Under the pieces are notes generated by a model. The model was not told the DNA's origin, did not search any database, and worked only from the letters and a program-made list of their open reading frames with translations. Positions 15,770-25,458 of a stretch of DNA of 64,000 bases are shown here, one piece after another. Made by a program: the position numbers and the translations under genes. The stretch's first letter is position 1. Each line of letters opens with the position of its first letter. The DNA comes from Sphingomonas sp. IC-11 (GTDB lineage: Bacteria; Pseudomonadota; Alphaproteobacteria; Sphingomonadales; Sphingomonadaceae), in the NCBI RefSeq assembly GCF_021043365.1, contig NZ_JAJNDU010000001.1, positions 1,326,164-1,390,163 of the forward strand, written 5' to 3'.

Positions 15770-16185
15770 GGCAGATCGTGTCTCAGTGCATGCTCTATCA
15801 CGAGCGGAGCGGAGGCTGGGCGGGGATCGAGAACTAGAGTACGAACGGAGACGCTCGCGAATTGCTCCGTCTCCCGTTCGGGCATTCGCTCGGTAGCAGG
15901 TTTCAAGCGAACGGCCAGCACAACGGGCATGCTGTCCACATGTTCGACGGGAATGATGCCGAGGCTTCGCACCTCAATGCGGCCGGCGATTGTCGGTGGC
16001 GCGCTCGCCACCAGCATATCTCCCGATCGCTGAAGATGCGTGTAATCGTCCGCCACCAGCACAGCGCCTCGGTCGATCAGGCGTAACGCGAGGTCCGATT
16101 TGCCGCTGCCGGATGGGCCAAGGAGCATCACAGCGCGGCCACCAATCGACACCGTGGTCGCGTGGATCGTCTCCGTGTCGCTCAT
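15766..16185 (-). CDS. hprK: HPr kinase/phosphorylase, short alphaproteobacterial form
   Basis: A 139-residue protein equal to the C-terminal catalytic domain of HprK only. The P-loop is LLGPSGSGKSDLALRLI (about 21-37), followed by VLVADDY (about 43-49), whose aspartates act in phosphotransfer, and GRIEVRSLGIIPVEHV. The N-terminal domain found in Gram-positive HprK is absent, which is usual for alphaproteobacteria and not a truncation. It should phosphorylate HPr on its serine. It lies one base after chvG and overlaps rapZ by four bases, tying the ChvGI envelope signal to the phosphorelay genes. Confidence 0.9.
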   Translation of the reverse strand: MSDTETIHATTVSIGGRAVMLLGPSGSGKSDLALRLIDRGAVLVADDYTHLQRSGDMLVASAPPTIAGRIEVRSLGIIPVEHVDSMPVVLAVRLKPATERMPERETEQFASVSVRTLVLDPRPASAPLVIEHALRHDLP

Positions 16186-16186
16186 T

Positions 16187-17755
16187 TCATGGCCGCGAAA
16201 TGAGGGGGAGATGAACCAGGAAACGTGCGCCGCTCAAGCGATCCTCCCGCGACTCCACGTGAATGGAACCCCCATGCGCCTCCACGATCGTGCGCGCAAT
16301 CGCGAGCCCTAGCCCCGAGTGGCGCCCGAACCCTTCGTTGCTTGGACGAACGGAATGAAACCGGCGAAAGATGGCCTCACGAGCCTCTTCTGGCACCCCC
16401 GGCCCCTCGTCTTCGAAACGAAGCTCTAGCTTATCGTCGCGCGCGAGCGCTGCGATCGAAACAAGGCCGTCGTCCGGCGAAAACGAAACTGCGTTATCGA
16501 TCAGGTTTTCGAACACGCGTTCGAGGCGGGCGCCCTCACCCGAGACGAGAAGCGATCCGCCTTCTTCCTGATCGAAGCGCAGCCTCACACCACGCTCAAT
16601 ACCACGCTCCTCACGCTGCATGAGAATGCCGCGAAGCATCGCGGCCGCATCAACGATTTCGAACTTGGCGCGACTTAGCTGAGCGTCGATGCGCGAAGCA
16701 TCAGATATGTCGCTAATCAGGCGATCCAGTCGGTGAATGTCGTCTCGAACGATCGAAAGCAATCGCTCCTGCAAGGCAGGATCGTGAACGCTGCCGAGCC
16801 CGTCCACAGCCGAGCGCAGCGAAGCCAATGGATTCTTGAGTTCGTGCGTGACGTCTGCGGCGAAGGCCTCTGTCGCGTCGATCCTGGCGCGCAGTGCCAA
16901 GCTCATGTCGGAGAGTGCCCGCGCCAGCAGGCCGATTTCGTCCTTTCGTTCGGGAAGGCGAGGAACGACCACTTCGCGGGCGCGGCCTAGCCGAACGCGA
17001 ACCGCAGCACGCGCGAGCCTGCGCAAAGGCCGCACGATCGTACGTGCCAAGAACAAGGACAGGAACACCGAGACGAGGGTTACCACCAACAACACGACGC
17101 TAAGGCGGAAGCGTTCGACGCGGACGGTCTGGGTGATGTCCCGGGCGTTCACCGTGGTCATTATCGCGGCTTGGCCGCCGGTGATCTTCGCCGCCGCTGT
17201 GATTACTGGGGTACGATCAGGAGCACGCCAGACTGTCGCTGACGGATAGCCGACGAGGGCGGTGCGCACATCCGTCCATCGATGACCGCTGGCCTTCTCT
17301 CGATAGAGTGGGGGGCGCTTGGCCCCGACTACGGTGTCAATGCCAGCATCCAGGAAGCGGGCTATCCGTTGCCCTGCGCCGTCCTTATCCGGATCGCGCA
17401 ACCGGAAATTGCGTTCACCAAGAAGGCGACTGTCGGCGAGGAGCGCACCGCTCGGCGAGTACAATCGCAATCGAGTGCCAGTGTCTCGGGCCAGCTGGCG
17501 TATCAGTTGGGCGCGCTGATCCGGCGGTACAACCCCGAGCGCTTCGGCAATAAGCTTCGCCTCCTGCATCGCTTGCTGCGTTCGGTTGTCGAGAATGCGA
17601 GCCCGATAGCTGTCGAGATAGAAGAACCCGCCCGCGAGCAGAAGCAACGCGAAGATATTCACCGCAAGGATGCGCCGCGTAAGCGATACGCGGCCCGACC
17701 AACGCAGCGTCAGGTCATTGCTGTCACTCTTCGGAGAAACGGTATCCGGCGCCAT
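16187..17755 (-). CDS. chvG: Sensor histidine kinase ChvG (ExoS-like)
   Basis: A 522-residue membrane histidine kinase. Two transmembrane helices (about 24-46 and 225-250) enclose a periplasmic sensor region of roughly 180 residues; a HAMP domain follows ([17 protein letters not shown]), then the H-box [19 protein letters not shown]-box [12 protein letters not shown], and G-boxes FEDEGPGVP and [20 protein letters not shown]. In relatives it senses acid or cell-wall stress with a periplasmic repressor (ExoR). The start is uncertain: ATG 17755 overlaps the chvI end by 32 bases; an ATG at 17776 is also in frame. Confidence 0.92.
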   Translation of the reverse strand: MAPDTVSPKSDSNDLTLRWSGRVSLTRRILAVNIFALLLLAGGFFYLDSYRARILDNRTQQAMQEAKLIAEALGVVPPDQRAQLIRQLARDTGTRLRLYSPSGALLADSRLLGERNFRLRDPDKDGAGQRIARFLDAGIDTVVGAKRPPLYREKASGHRWTDVRTALVGYPSATVWRAPDRTPVITAAAKITGGQAAIMTTVNARDITQTVRVERFRLSVVLLVVTLVSVFLSLFLARTIVRPLRRLARAAVRVRLGRAREVVVPRLPERKDEIGLLARALSDMSLALRARIDATEAFAADVTHELKNPLASLRSAVDGLGSVHDPALQERLLSIVRDDIHRLDRLISDISDASRIDAQLSRAKFEIVDAAAMLRGILMQREERGIERGVRLRFDQEEGGSLLVSGEGARLERVFENLIDNAVSFSPDDGLVSIAALARDDKLELRFEDEGPGVPEEAREAIFRRFHSVRPSNEGFGRHSGLGLAIARTIVEAHGGSIHVESREDRLSGARFLVHLPLISRP

Positions 17756-18428
17756 ACAAGGTCTCGATGGCGTCAAAGGTCGGATCTACCTGGCGGAATT
17801 TCCGACGCACGCGCTTGATATGAGAGTCGATGGTGCGGTCGTCGACGTAGATGTCGTCCTGGTAAGCAGCGTCCATCAACTGGTTGCGCGTCTTCACGAT
17901 CCCCGGTCGCTGTGCAAGTGTTTCGAGGATCAGGAACTCGGTGACGGTGAGCGTCACGGCCTCGCCGTTCCAAGTTACGCGGTGACGCGCAGGGTCCATG
18001 GCCAGCCGCCCGCGTTCGATGGGCGATGCGGCATCCGGCTCCCCGGCGTCTTGTGCCTGCGCCAATTCGGTGCGTCGCAGGATGGCGCGTATGCGAGCGA
18101 TCAGCAGCCGCTGGCTGAAGGGTTTGGAGATGTAGTCGTCCGCCCCCATGGCGAGCCCGAGCGCTTCGTCCAGCTCATCGTCCTTACTGGTCAGGAAGAT
18201 TACCGGAACCTGGCTGCGTTCGCGCACGCGACGGAGCAACTCCAACCCATCCATCCTCGGCATCTTGATGTCGAAGATGGCGAGGTCAGGGGGATTGTCC
18301 ACCAGTGCTTTGAGCGCCGTTTCGCCATCGGGGTACAAGCGGGTCAAGAAACCCTCAGCCTGGAGCGCGATCGAAACGGAGGTAAGGATGTTGCGGTCGT
18401 CATCGACGAGCGCGATCGTTGCCGTCAT
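17724..18428 (-). CDS. chvI: Response regulator ChvI (OmpR family)
   Basis: A 234-residue OmpR/PhoB-type regulator. The receiver domain has acidic residues D9-D11 and phosphoacceptor D53 ([13 protein letters not shown]); the winged-helix DNA-binding domain spans about 135-232, with [34 protein letters not shown] and the end [11 protein letters not shown]. It is the partner of ChvG and first gene of the probable chvI-chvG-hprK-rapZ-EIIA-HPr-spoU-rppH unit. The 128-base region to the divergent mscS-type gene should hold its promoter; no clear ribosome site precedes the ATG at 18428. Confidence 0.94.
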   Translation of the reverse strand: MTATIALVDDDRNILTSVSIALQAEGFLTRLYPDGETALKALVDNPPDLAIFDIKMPRMDGLELLRRVRERSQVPVIFLTSKDDELDEALGLAMGADDYISKPFSQRLLIARIRAILRRTELAQAQDAGEPDAASPIERGRLAMDPARHRVTWNGEAVTLTVTEFLILETLAQRPGIVKTRNQLMDAAYQDDIYVDDRTIDSHIKRVRRKFRQVDPTFDAIETLYGAGYRFSEE

Positions 18429-18556
18429 GGAACGGCGTTAGTGCAAACGGCCGCCTTGCTCAATGCCAGCGTTGCGGCTCGCCCGCTTCACGCCTCGTGG
18501 CATCACAATGTTGCGCTGCGGCGGAACCACACGCGTTCCAGTCTCATTACTTGGTC

Positions 18557-19648
18557 ATGGATGCGTATTGGAGCGGCTGGGGAGTGCCGGGCATGATCGC
18601 CAACATCGCGATCGTGTTTGGTGCAGTGACGCTCGCGCTGGTTCTGCACGCCTTGTTTATGGCGCTGGGCCGGCGCATCGCGGGGAGAACGCCGGACTCG
18701 GTCGACGATGCCGCGCTTGCCCTATCTGCCAGACCTTCCCGGTGGATCGCCGTCGCGGTTGCGCTCGCGATATCGCGCCGTTTCCTCATTTTGCCGGATT
18801 GGCTAGATGACCTGTGGCAGCTTGCGGCGGGCTTTATCGTACCTGGGCTGATCGGATGGCTGATCATCACGGTCGTCCAGGTTTACATCCGCGCTATCGA
18901 GCTTCGCTACGACATTGCCGTTGAAGACAATCTTCGTGCCCGCCGCCGTCGCACGCGCGCAGCGATCCTGGGCAGGATTGTAATTATCGGTGTGTCGATC
19001 GTGACGGTCGCGCTGATGCTTCTCTCCATTCCAAGCATCCGAAGCGTCGGCATCACCTTGATGGCGTCGGCCGGTCTTGCGGGGCTTGCCGTTGGCGCAG
19101 CAGCTCAGCCGGCGTTGAAAAACCTGATCGCCGGCGTGCAGCTCGCATTTACCGAGCCGATCCGCATCGACGACGTACTGATTATCGAGGGCGAGTGGGG
19201 AAAGGTCGAGGAAATCCGACTCACCTATGTTGTGGTGGCTCTGTGGGACGAGCGGCGGCTTATCGTGCCGGTGTCCCGCTTTCTGGAGATGCCGTTCCAG
19301 AACTGGACCCGGAACACGAGCAAGTTGCTGGGAAGTGCCTTCTTTTGGCTTGATCCCACCGCTGACGTCCCGCGTTTGCGTGGTAAGTTCGAGGAGATCG
19401 TGCGCGCCAACCCACGCTGGGACGGGCGCGCGTACGTACTTCAGGTGACCGATACAAAACCGGAGGCAATCGAAGTGCGCGTCCTTGCAACCGCCAAGGA
19501 CGCACCAACGGCCTTTGACCTGCGATGCGACATTCGAGAGGCAATGCTCGCATTTATCCGCGACGAGATGCCCGAAGCCCTTCCGAAGCGCCGGCTCCTC
19601 TATGCGGATCAGGTCTCCGGCGGGCGGCGAGACGACAGCCGCGCCTGA
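18557..19648 (+). CDS. Mechanosensitive ion channel family protein (MscS type)
   Basis: A 363-residue MscS-type protein. Several hydrophobic helices occupy residues 1-175; the pore helix and following signature read SAGLAGLAVGAAAQPALKNLIAGVQLAFTEPIRIDD (about 176-211), with the glycine/alanine pattern of MscS TM3. The beta domain (GEWGKVEEIRLTYVVVALWDERRLIVPVSRFL) follows, then the alpha/beta cytoplasmic vestibule. ATG 18557 (MDAYWSGWG) is chosen because the sequence before it is not membrane-like and lies in the chvI promoter region. It would release solutes on hypo-osmotic shock; it is not in an operon here. Confidence 0.9.
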   Translation: MDAYWSGWGVPGMIANIAIVFGAVTLALVLHALFMALGRRIAGRTPDSVDDAALALSARPSRWIAVAVALAISRRFLILPDWLDDLWQLAAGFIVPGLIGWLIITVVQVYIRAIELRYDIAVEDNLRARRRRTRAAILGRIVIIGVSIVTVALMLLSIPSIRSVGITLMASAGLAGLAVGAAAQPALKNLIAGVQLAFTEPIRIDDVLIIEGEWGKVEEIRLTYVVVALWDERRLIVPVSRFLEMPFQNWTRNTSKLLGSAFFWLDPTADVPRLRGKFEEIVRANPRWDGRAYVLQVTDTKPEAIEVRVLATAKDAPTAFDLRCDIREAMLAFIRDEMPEALPKRRLLYADQVSGGRRDDSRA

Positions 19649-20098
19649 TCAAACCGGTTCGACGACCAAGATCCCACTGGCAACGGATATGATCCGCATG
19701 CGAGCGCCAGCGGGGGCGTCCGGACCTGATGCCGGCCACTCCCCATCGCCAACACGGACGCGTCCTCGGCCAGCGACAATCGGATCTGCCACTGTAACAG
19801 TCTCCCCGACCAAACGAGCGGCGCGATCGTTCAGCAGCGGATCGCTCGTTTCCACAGGGTAATCCATGTACCATCGCCTTCCGATCAAGACCGCGACAAC
19901 GCTCCACATCGCGAACGCGCCGAGCTGAGCGGCGATGGGCAGATCAGGGAAAACATAGGTGGCAGCAGAAACGATCGCAGCTGCCACTCCCAGGAATACC
20001 AGAAACACGCCAGGAACGGCCAGTTCGGCAGCCGCGAGCATGACAGCCACGAGCAACCAGAAGACCGGCGCATTTGCCGTTAAAGCCGTGATCGTCAT
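19649..20098 (-). CDS. NfeD family membrane protein
   Basis: A 149-residue short NfeD: three or four hydrophobic helices in residues 10-75, with VPGVFLVFLGVAAAIVSAATYV, then a C-terminal OB-fold domain (LVGETVTVADPIVAGRGRVRVGDGEWPA). It lacks the ClpP-like protease domain of long NfeD proteins. It overlaps its SPFH partner by four bases (ATGA, 20095-20098), the classic SPFH-NfeD operon. NfeD proteins support membrane microdomain scaffolds made by SPFH proteins; a precise role is not established. Its stop is immediately after the stop of the convergent mscS-type gene (19648/19649). Confidence 0.9.
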   Translation of the reverse strand: MTITALTANAPVFWLLVAVMLAAAELAVPGVFLVFLGVAAAIVSAATYVFPDLPIAAQLGAFAMWSVVAVLIGRRWYMDYPVETSDPLLNDRAARLVGETVTVADPIVAGRGRVRVGDGEWPASGPDAPAGARMRIISVASGILVVEPV

Positions 20099-21069
20099 TG
20101 CGACGGTTCCCCGCGCATGGCGGTTATGGGTGGCTTCGCCAGCGGTGAGCCGGTGGGCGAATTGTCACCAAATGTCGCTTTAGCCAATTCGCCAATCCCG
20201 CCCAACGTACTGATCAACTGGGTTGCTTCCACGGGGAACAGGATGGTCTTCGCATTTGGGCTGGTCGCGAACTTGCCCACTGCCTCCACGTATTTTTGCG
20301 CGATGAAATAGTTCAGGCTCTGTGTGCCACCACTTTCGATCGCTGCCGAGACCACCTGGCTTGCCTTGGCCTCCGCTTCTGCTGCGCGTTCGCGTGCCTC
20401 GGCGTCGCGAAACGCCGACTCGCGACGTCCTTCGGCCTCCAGAATGCGAGCTTGCTTTTGCCCTTCGGCGCGCAGGATCTCTGAAGCGCGCATGCCCTCC
20501 GCCTCTAAGATATTGGCGCGCTTCTCGCGCTCCGCCTTCATCTGGCGACCCATAGCGTTGACGATGTCGGCGGGCGGCCGGATGTCCTTGATTTCGACCC
20601 GCGTAATCTTCACGCCCCAAGGGGTTGTGGCATGATCCACAACACTAAGCAGGCGTGCGTTGATCTCGTCCCGCTTGGACAAAGTTTCGTCCAGGTCCAT
20701 CGAGCCCATCACGGTGCGTAGGTTGGTCGTGGTGAGCTGAAGCAGCGCCACATAGAGATCCGACACCTCGTAGGCGGCTTTTGCGGCGTCAAGCACCTGG
20801 AAGAATACGACCCCATCGGTGGAGATCATCGCATTGTCTTTGGTGATGATTTCCTGCCCAGGGATGTCGATCACCTGCTCCATCATGTTCACGCGTCGAC
20901 CGACGCGATAGAAGAAGGCGGGATAGAAGTTGAAGCCGGGCGCGGCCGTTGTCGTGTAGCGGCCGAAATGCTCGATTGTGTATTGATAGCCCTGACGCAC
21001 GATCTTGATGCTGACCACGAGGTAGAGCAGCACCAAAGCCAGGACCAGCGTGGCGGCGACGAGTGCCAT
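20095..21069 (-). CDS. SPFH/Band 7 membrane protein (QmcA/stomatin-like)
   Basis: A 324-residue SPFH protein with one N-terminal membrane anchor (about 3-24) and the prohibitin/stomatin domain at about 25-185 (GQYQTIEHFGRY-like GYQYTIEHFGRYTTTAAPGF; VDIPGQEIITKDNA-like segment; TTLRTVMGSMDLDETLSKRDEIN-like segment). A long alanine/glutamate/arginine coiled coil follows at about 185-260 (MKAEREKRANILEAEG repeated in variants). Such proteins form large rings in the inner membrane and recruit partners such as FtsH. The downstream NfeD is its usual partner. It is divergent from guaB. Confidence 0.9.
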   Translation of the reverse strand: MALVAATLVLALVLLYLVVSIKIVRQGYQYTIEHFGRYTTTAAPGFNFYPAFFYRVGRRVNMMEQVIDIPGQEIITKDNAMISTDGVVFFQVLDAAKAAYEVSDLYVALLQLTTTNLRTVMGSMDLDETLSKRDEINARLLSVVDHATTPWGVKITRVEIKDIRPPADIVNAMGRQMKAEREKRANILEAEGMRASEILRAEGQKQARILEAEGRRESAFRDAEARERAAEAEAKASQVVSAAIESGGTQSLNYFIAQKYVEAVGKFATSPNAKTILFPVEATQLISTLGGIGELAKATFGDNSPTGSPLAKPPITAMRGEPSQ

Positions 21070-21079
21070 GCGCGTTTAA

Positions 21080-22648
<1,569 letters not shown>

Positions 22649-22654
22649 GGCAAG

Positions 22655-23827
22655 ATGACGCCAGCCGCACGGACTCAGGCGGCGATCGAGCTGCTCGACG
22701 CCATTATCGCCGCTGCCCGAGAGGGGGGAGCGGCGGCCGATACGCTAATCGCGCGCTATTTCGCATCCCGGCGATATGCGGGTTCGAAGGACCGTCGCGC
22801 CATTCGCGAGCTGGTATACACCGCGGTCCGGCAGTGCGGCGAGCCGCCGAGCAGCGGACGGGGGGCGATGTTGCTTGTCGCCCAGAGCGATCCCGAGCTG
22901 GCAAGTCGATTTGACGGCTCCCAACATGGCCCCGCTGCCATCGAACCCGGGGAGCCTGTGGCCGAAAGAGGTGTTGTTCCGGCCTGGATTGCGCGCGAAC
23001 TGGAACGATCCGGAATTCAATCGGCCTCATGGCCGGCTCTGGTCGAACGAGCACCTTTGGATGTTCGAGCCCGCCGCGACGTTGACGCTCGAGAGCTCTT
23101 GTCTGCGTTTCCGGATGCGCAGCCAATTGCGCATCTTGAACGGGGCTGGCGATTGCCGGCGGGATCCGATGTCGCGAGCCTCGCCGGCGCGGTCGAAGTG
23201 CAGGACGCAGGCAGCCAAGCGGTGTCGCTCGCGGCGCAGGTAGGCCCGGGTATGACCGTCATCGACCTGTGCGCCGGTGCCGGGGGCAAGACGCTGGCGC
23301 TGGGCGACACGATGGAGGATCGCGGCCGCATTGTCGCGTGTGACGTGGATCGGGGGCGGCTGTCCCGTCTCGCGCCGCGGGCCGAGCGGGCGAACCTTAC
23401 CATTGTCGAGAGCCGGTTGCTGGACCCTGGCCGGGAAGCACAACGACTTGGCGACCTGCAAGCAGGGGCAGACCTGGTATTTGTGGACGCGCCCTGTTCG
23501 GGAACGGGCACGTGGCGGCGCAACCCGGAGGCGCGTTGGCGCTTAACGCCGGAACGACTGAGCCGGTTCGTCGCAATGCAGGCACATGTGCTGGAAGTGG
23601 CAGCGCCACTGGTGAAGCCTGGTGGCGCGATCGTTTATGTCGTGTGCTCGTTGCTAGATGCCGAAGGCAAGGACCAGGTCGACAACTTCCTCTCCGCACA
23701 TGCTGGGTGGACGGCGGCGGATCCGACGCTGCCAATCGGCGCAGCGCACGGCAGGGGAGTTCGCCTGTCGCCGGCGCAGGATCAAAGCGACGGTTTTTTC
23801 GTCGCGCGCCTAGTGGCACCGTGCTAA
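22655..23827 (+). CDS. RsmB/NOP family class I SAM-dependent RNA methyltransferase
   Basis: A 390-residue RNA cytosine-5 methyltransferase. The N-terminal part (about 1-60, with ADTLIARYFASRRYAGSKDRRAIRELVY) resembles the NusB-like domain remnant of RsmB. The catalytic Rossmann domain has SAM-binding DLCAGAGGKTLALGD (about 206-220), VDAPCSGTGTWRRNPEARWRL (motif IV with its cysteine) and YVVCSLL (motif VI cysteine nearby). It probably modifies 16S rRNA, but RsmB, RsmF and tRNA targets cannot be told apart here. It follows guaB by six bases and precedes a TPR protein. Confidence 0.88.
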   Translation: MTPAARTQAAIELLDAIIAAAREGGAAADTLIARYFASRRYAGSKDRRAIRELVYTAVRQCGEPPSSGRGAMLLVAQSDPELASRFDGSQHGPAAIEPGEPVAERGVVPAWIARELERSGIQSASWPALVERAPLDVRARRDVDARELLSAFPDAQPIAHLERGWRLPAGSDVASLAGAVEVQDAGSQAVSLAAQVGPGMTVIDLCAGAGGKTLALGDTMEDRGRIVACDVDRGRLSRLAPRAERANLTIVESRLLDPGREAQRLGDLQAGADLVFVDAPCSGTGTWRRNPEARWRLTPERLSRFVAMQAHVLEVAAPLVKPGGAIVYVVCSLLDAEGKDQVDNFLSAHAGWTAADPTLPIGAAHGRGVRLSPAQDQSDGFFVARLVAPC

Positions 23828-23861
23828 CTCCAACTACGCCGTGCCGAAGCTGGAGCCCTTG

Positions 23862-24365
23862 ATGCGTTACACGTCTGTCGCCGTAGCCGCCGCGCTTGCG
23901 ATGGTCTCGATCTCGACGTCGCTCCACGGCCAGCGGCCTGACGACCAGATTGATGCCAAGTCGCTCGCCCTGCTGCAGCAAGGCAAGGCTGCCCGCGCCG
24001 CAGGTAACGTGGAAACCGCGATTGACCTGCTGGAAACGGCGGTAGCCGTGGATCCGCGCAACCGTCAGGCCTTCATCGTGCTCGCCGAACTGTCGGAAGG
24101 GCGGGGGCTACCTGGCAAGGCGATCCGGCTGTACCGCGAGGCGCTGTTGCTTGAGCCCGACGACGTGGATGCGCTGAAGGGTCAGGGGCAGGCGCTGGTC
24201 GCCAAAGGGGCGATCGCACGCGCGAAGGAAAATCTGGCGCGGGTCAAATCGATCTGCAAGACTACCTGCCCGCAGGCAACCTCGCTAGCCGCCGCGATTG
24301 CCAAGGGACCGTCAGTTTCGACGGCACAGGCGAATACGACCAAGCAGGTGCCGGCGAAAAACTGA
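23862..24365 (+). CDS. Exported tetratricopeptide repeat protein
   Basis: A 167-residue protein with a signal peptide (MRYTSVAVAAALAMVSISTS, cleavage near residue 25) and about two to three TPR units at 35-125 (ALLQQGKAARAAGNVETAID, AFIVLAELSEGRGLPGKAIRL, DALKGQGQALVAKGAIARA). The tail has two closely spaced cysteines (CKTTC) and a flexible Thr/Ala/Gln end. ATG 23862 is chosen because GGAG lies just before it and it begins the signal. A periplasmic scaffold role is likely, with unknown partners. It is 34 bases after the methyltransferase and may share the guaB transcript. Confidence 0.83.
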   Translation: MRYTSVAVAAALAMVSISTSLHGQRPDDQIDAKSLALLQQGKAARAAGNVETAIDLLETAVAVDPRNRQAFIVLAELSEGRGLPGKAIRLYREALLLEPDDVDALKGQGQALVAKGAIARAKENLARVKSICKTTCPQATSLAAAIAKGPSVSTAQANTTKQVPAKN

Positions 24366-24483
24366 CGATTCGCAGCCTGCCGGCCGTTCAGCAGTGATGT
24401 CTCCGCTTGATCGCAGTAGATGAGAGCCGCGGCGTTGCGGGCGCAGCGCCGGACTCAATGTCTAACGCTGGCGGGCGCGTGAC

Positions 24484-24870
24484 TCAGGCTTCCACGTTGC
24501 CAACCCGCCACCCGTCCCAGGCGAGCAGGATTGCGCGTCCTTCGGTGTAACCGTTCTCGTTCGTTTCCAGAGCCTCCAGATCGTCACGACGGCGATCGAT
24601 CATCTCCAGCCACTTCTCACGCACAGCGGGCACCCGATCCGGCAACAGATAGCGATGCCACAAGCGAGCCACGCGACGTTCCTTCCACAACCGCTCCAGC
24701 ACGGGGCGCACATGCGCCCCGGGGATCGACGGTAGACGTCGACGCAACTCGCCAACCAGATGTGACGGGTAAATTTCGGTACGTTCGGCCAGCACGCCGA
24801 GGATCGCCAGTTCGATCAGCATCTCATCCATGCGACGCTGATGCGGCTCTGTTACGACGGAAGCGGTCAT
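24484..24870 (-). CDS. Unknown protein, possible winged-helix fold
   Basis: A 128-residue soluble protein that I do not recognise. Residues about 15-75 (MLIELAILGVLAERTEIYPSHLVGELRRRLPSIPGAHVRPVLERLWKERRV, broken up) have the pattern of a helix-turn-helix or PadR-like winged helix: an opening helix, a short turn and a basic helix. The rest is charged, with RRRDDLEALETNENGY and a tryptophan-rich end (AWDGWRVG). It has no signal or membrane segment. It begins nine bases after the stop of the FixJ-like regulator, so it is the third gene of that operon and probably acts with it. Confidence 0.6.
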   Translation of the reverse strand: MTASVVTEPHQRRMDEMLIELAILGVLAERTEIYPSHLVGELRRRLPSIPGAHVRPVLERLWKERRVARLWHRYLLPDRVPAVREKWLEMIDRRRDDLEALETNENGYTEGRAILLAWDGWRVGNVEA

Positions 24871-24879
24871 GGACGTAAC

Positions 24880-25458
24880 TCACTTTGATAAAGCGATAAG
24901 TTGGGCGAGGCCGCTCGCCCCGGTCTTGGCAAGGACCGAGGCGCGATGATCCTCGACGGTTTTTGGGGAAAGGCCCAAGCGGTCGGCGACCACCTTGTTT
25001 GGGTGGCCCTGCACGAGCAGATCGAAGACCTGCCGCTCTCGAGGAGTAAGATTGGCTGTGCGGGCGGTGACTGCGCGGCGATCATGGCTCCAAGCCACTC
25101 CTTCCCGCACTGCGGCGAGCAGGCGATCCTCGTCGATCGGCTTCTCCAGATAGTCCAGCCCGCCATAGCGCCGGACCGAGTCCACGGCGTTTGCCGTGGT
25201 GGGCCAAGCGGTCATGAAAACAATTGCGACGTCTGGATCGAGCACGCGGACCTGATCGGCGAAGGCGAAGCCGTCCAGATCTCCCATCATGACATCCGTA
25301 ACGATGCAATGTGCTGGCGCTTCAGCGTAGACGTGCAGCAACGCGGCGGGATCGAGGATAGGCTCGGCAGCATAACCCTGTCGCCGCAGCAACCGGGATA
25401 CGCTCGCGGCAAGATCCGGGTCGTCATCGACGACGTACACGCTCTCGCATTCCCTCAC
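24880..25458 (-). CDS. FixJ/LuxR-type response regulator
   Basis: A 192-residue regulator. The receiver domain has D11-D13 and phosphoacceptor D55 (CIVTDVMMGDLDGF), K at about 106 (YLEKPIDEDRL); a GerE/LuxR helix-turn-helix follows at about 130-190 (LTPRERQVFDLLVQGHPNKVV, LGLSPKTVEDHRASVLAKTG). The start is taken as GTG 25458, which overlaps the kinase stop by GTGA; the longer open frame to 25689 is antisense-like and lies inside the kinase gene. It should be phosphorylated by the adjoining MASE1 kinase. The inverted repeat upstream of the kinase gene is a candidate binding site. Confidence 0.88.
   Translation of the reverse strand: MRECESVYVVDDDPDLAASVSRLLRRQGYAAEPILDPAALLHVYAEAPAHCIVTDVMMGDLDGFAFADQVRVLDPDVAIVFMTAWPTTANAVDSVRRYGGLDYLEKPIDEDRLLAAVREGVAWSHDRRAVTARTANLTPRERQVFDLLVQGHPNKVVADRLGLSPKTVEDHRASVLAKTGASGLAQLIALSK

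Noticed and set aside
17670..18596. 308-codon plus-strand frame across chvI
   Set aside because: Antisense to the ChvI receiver and DNA-binding domains.
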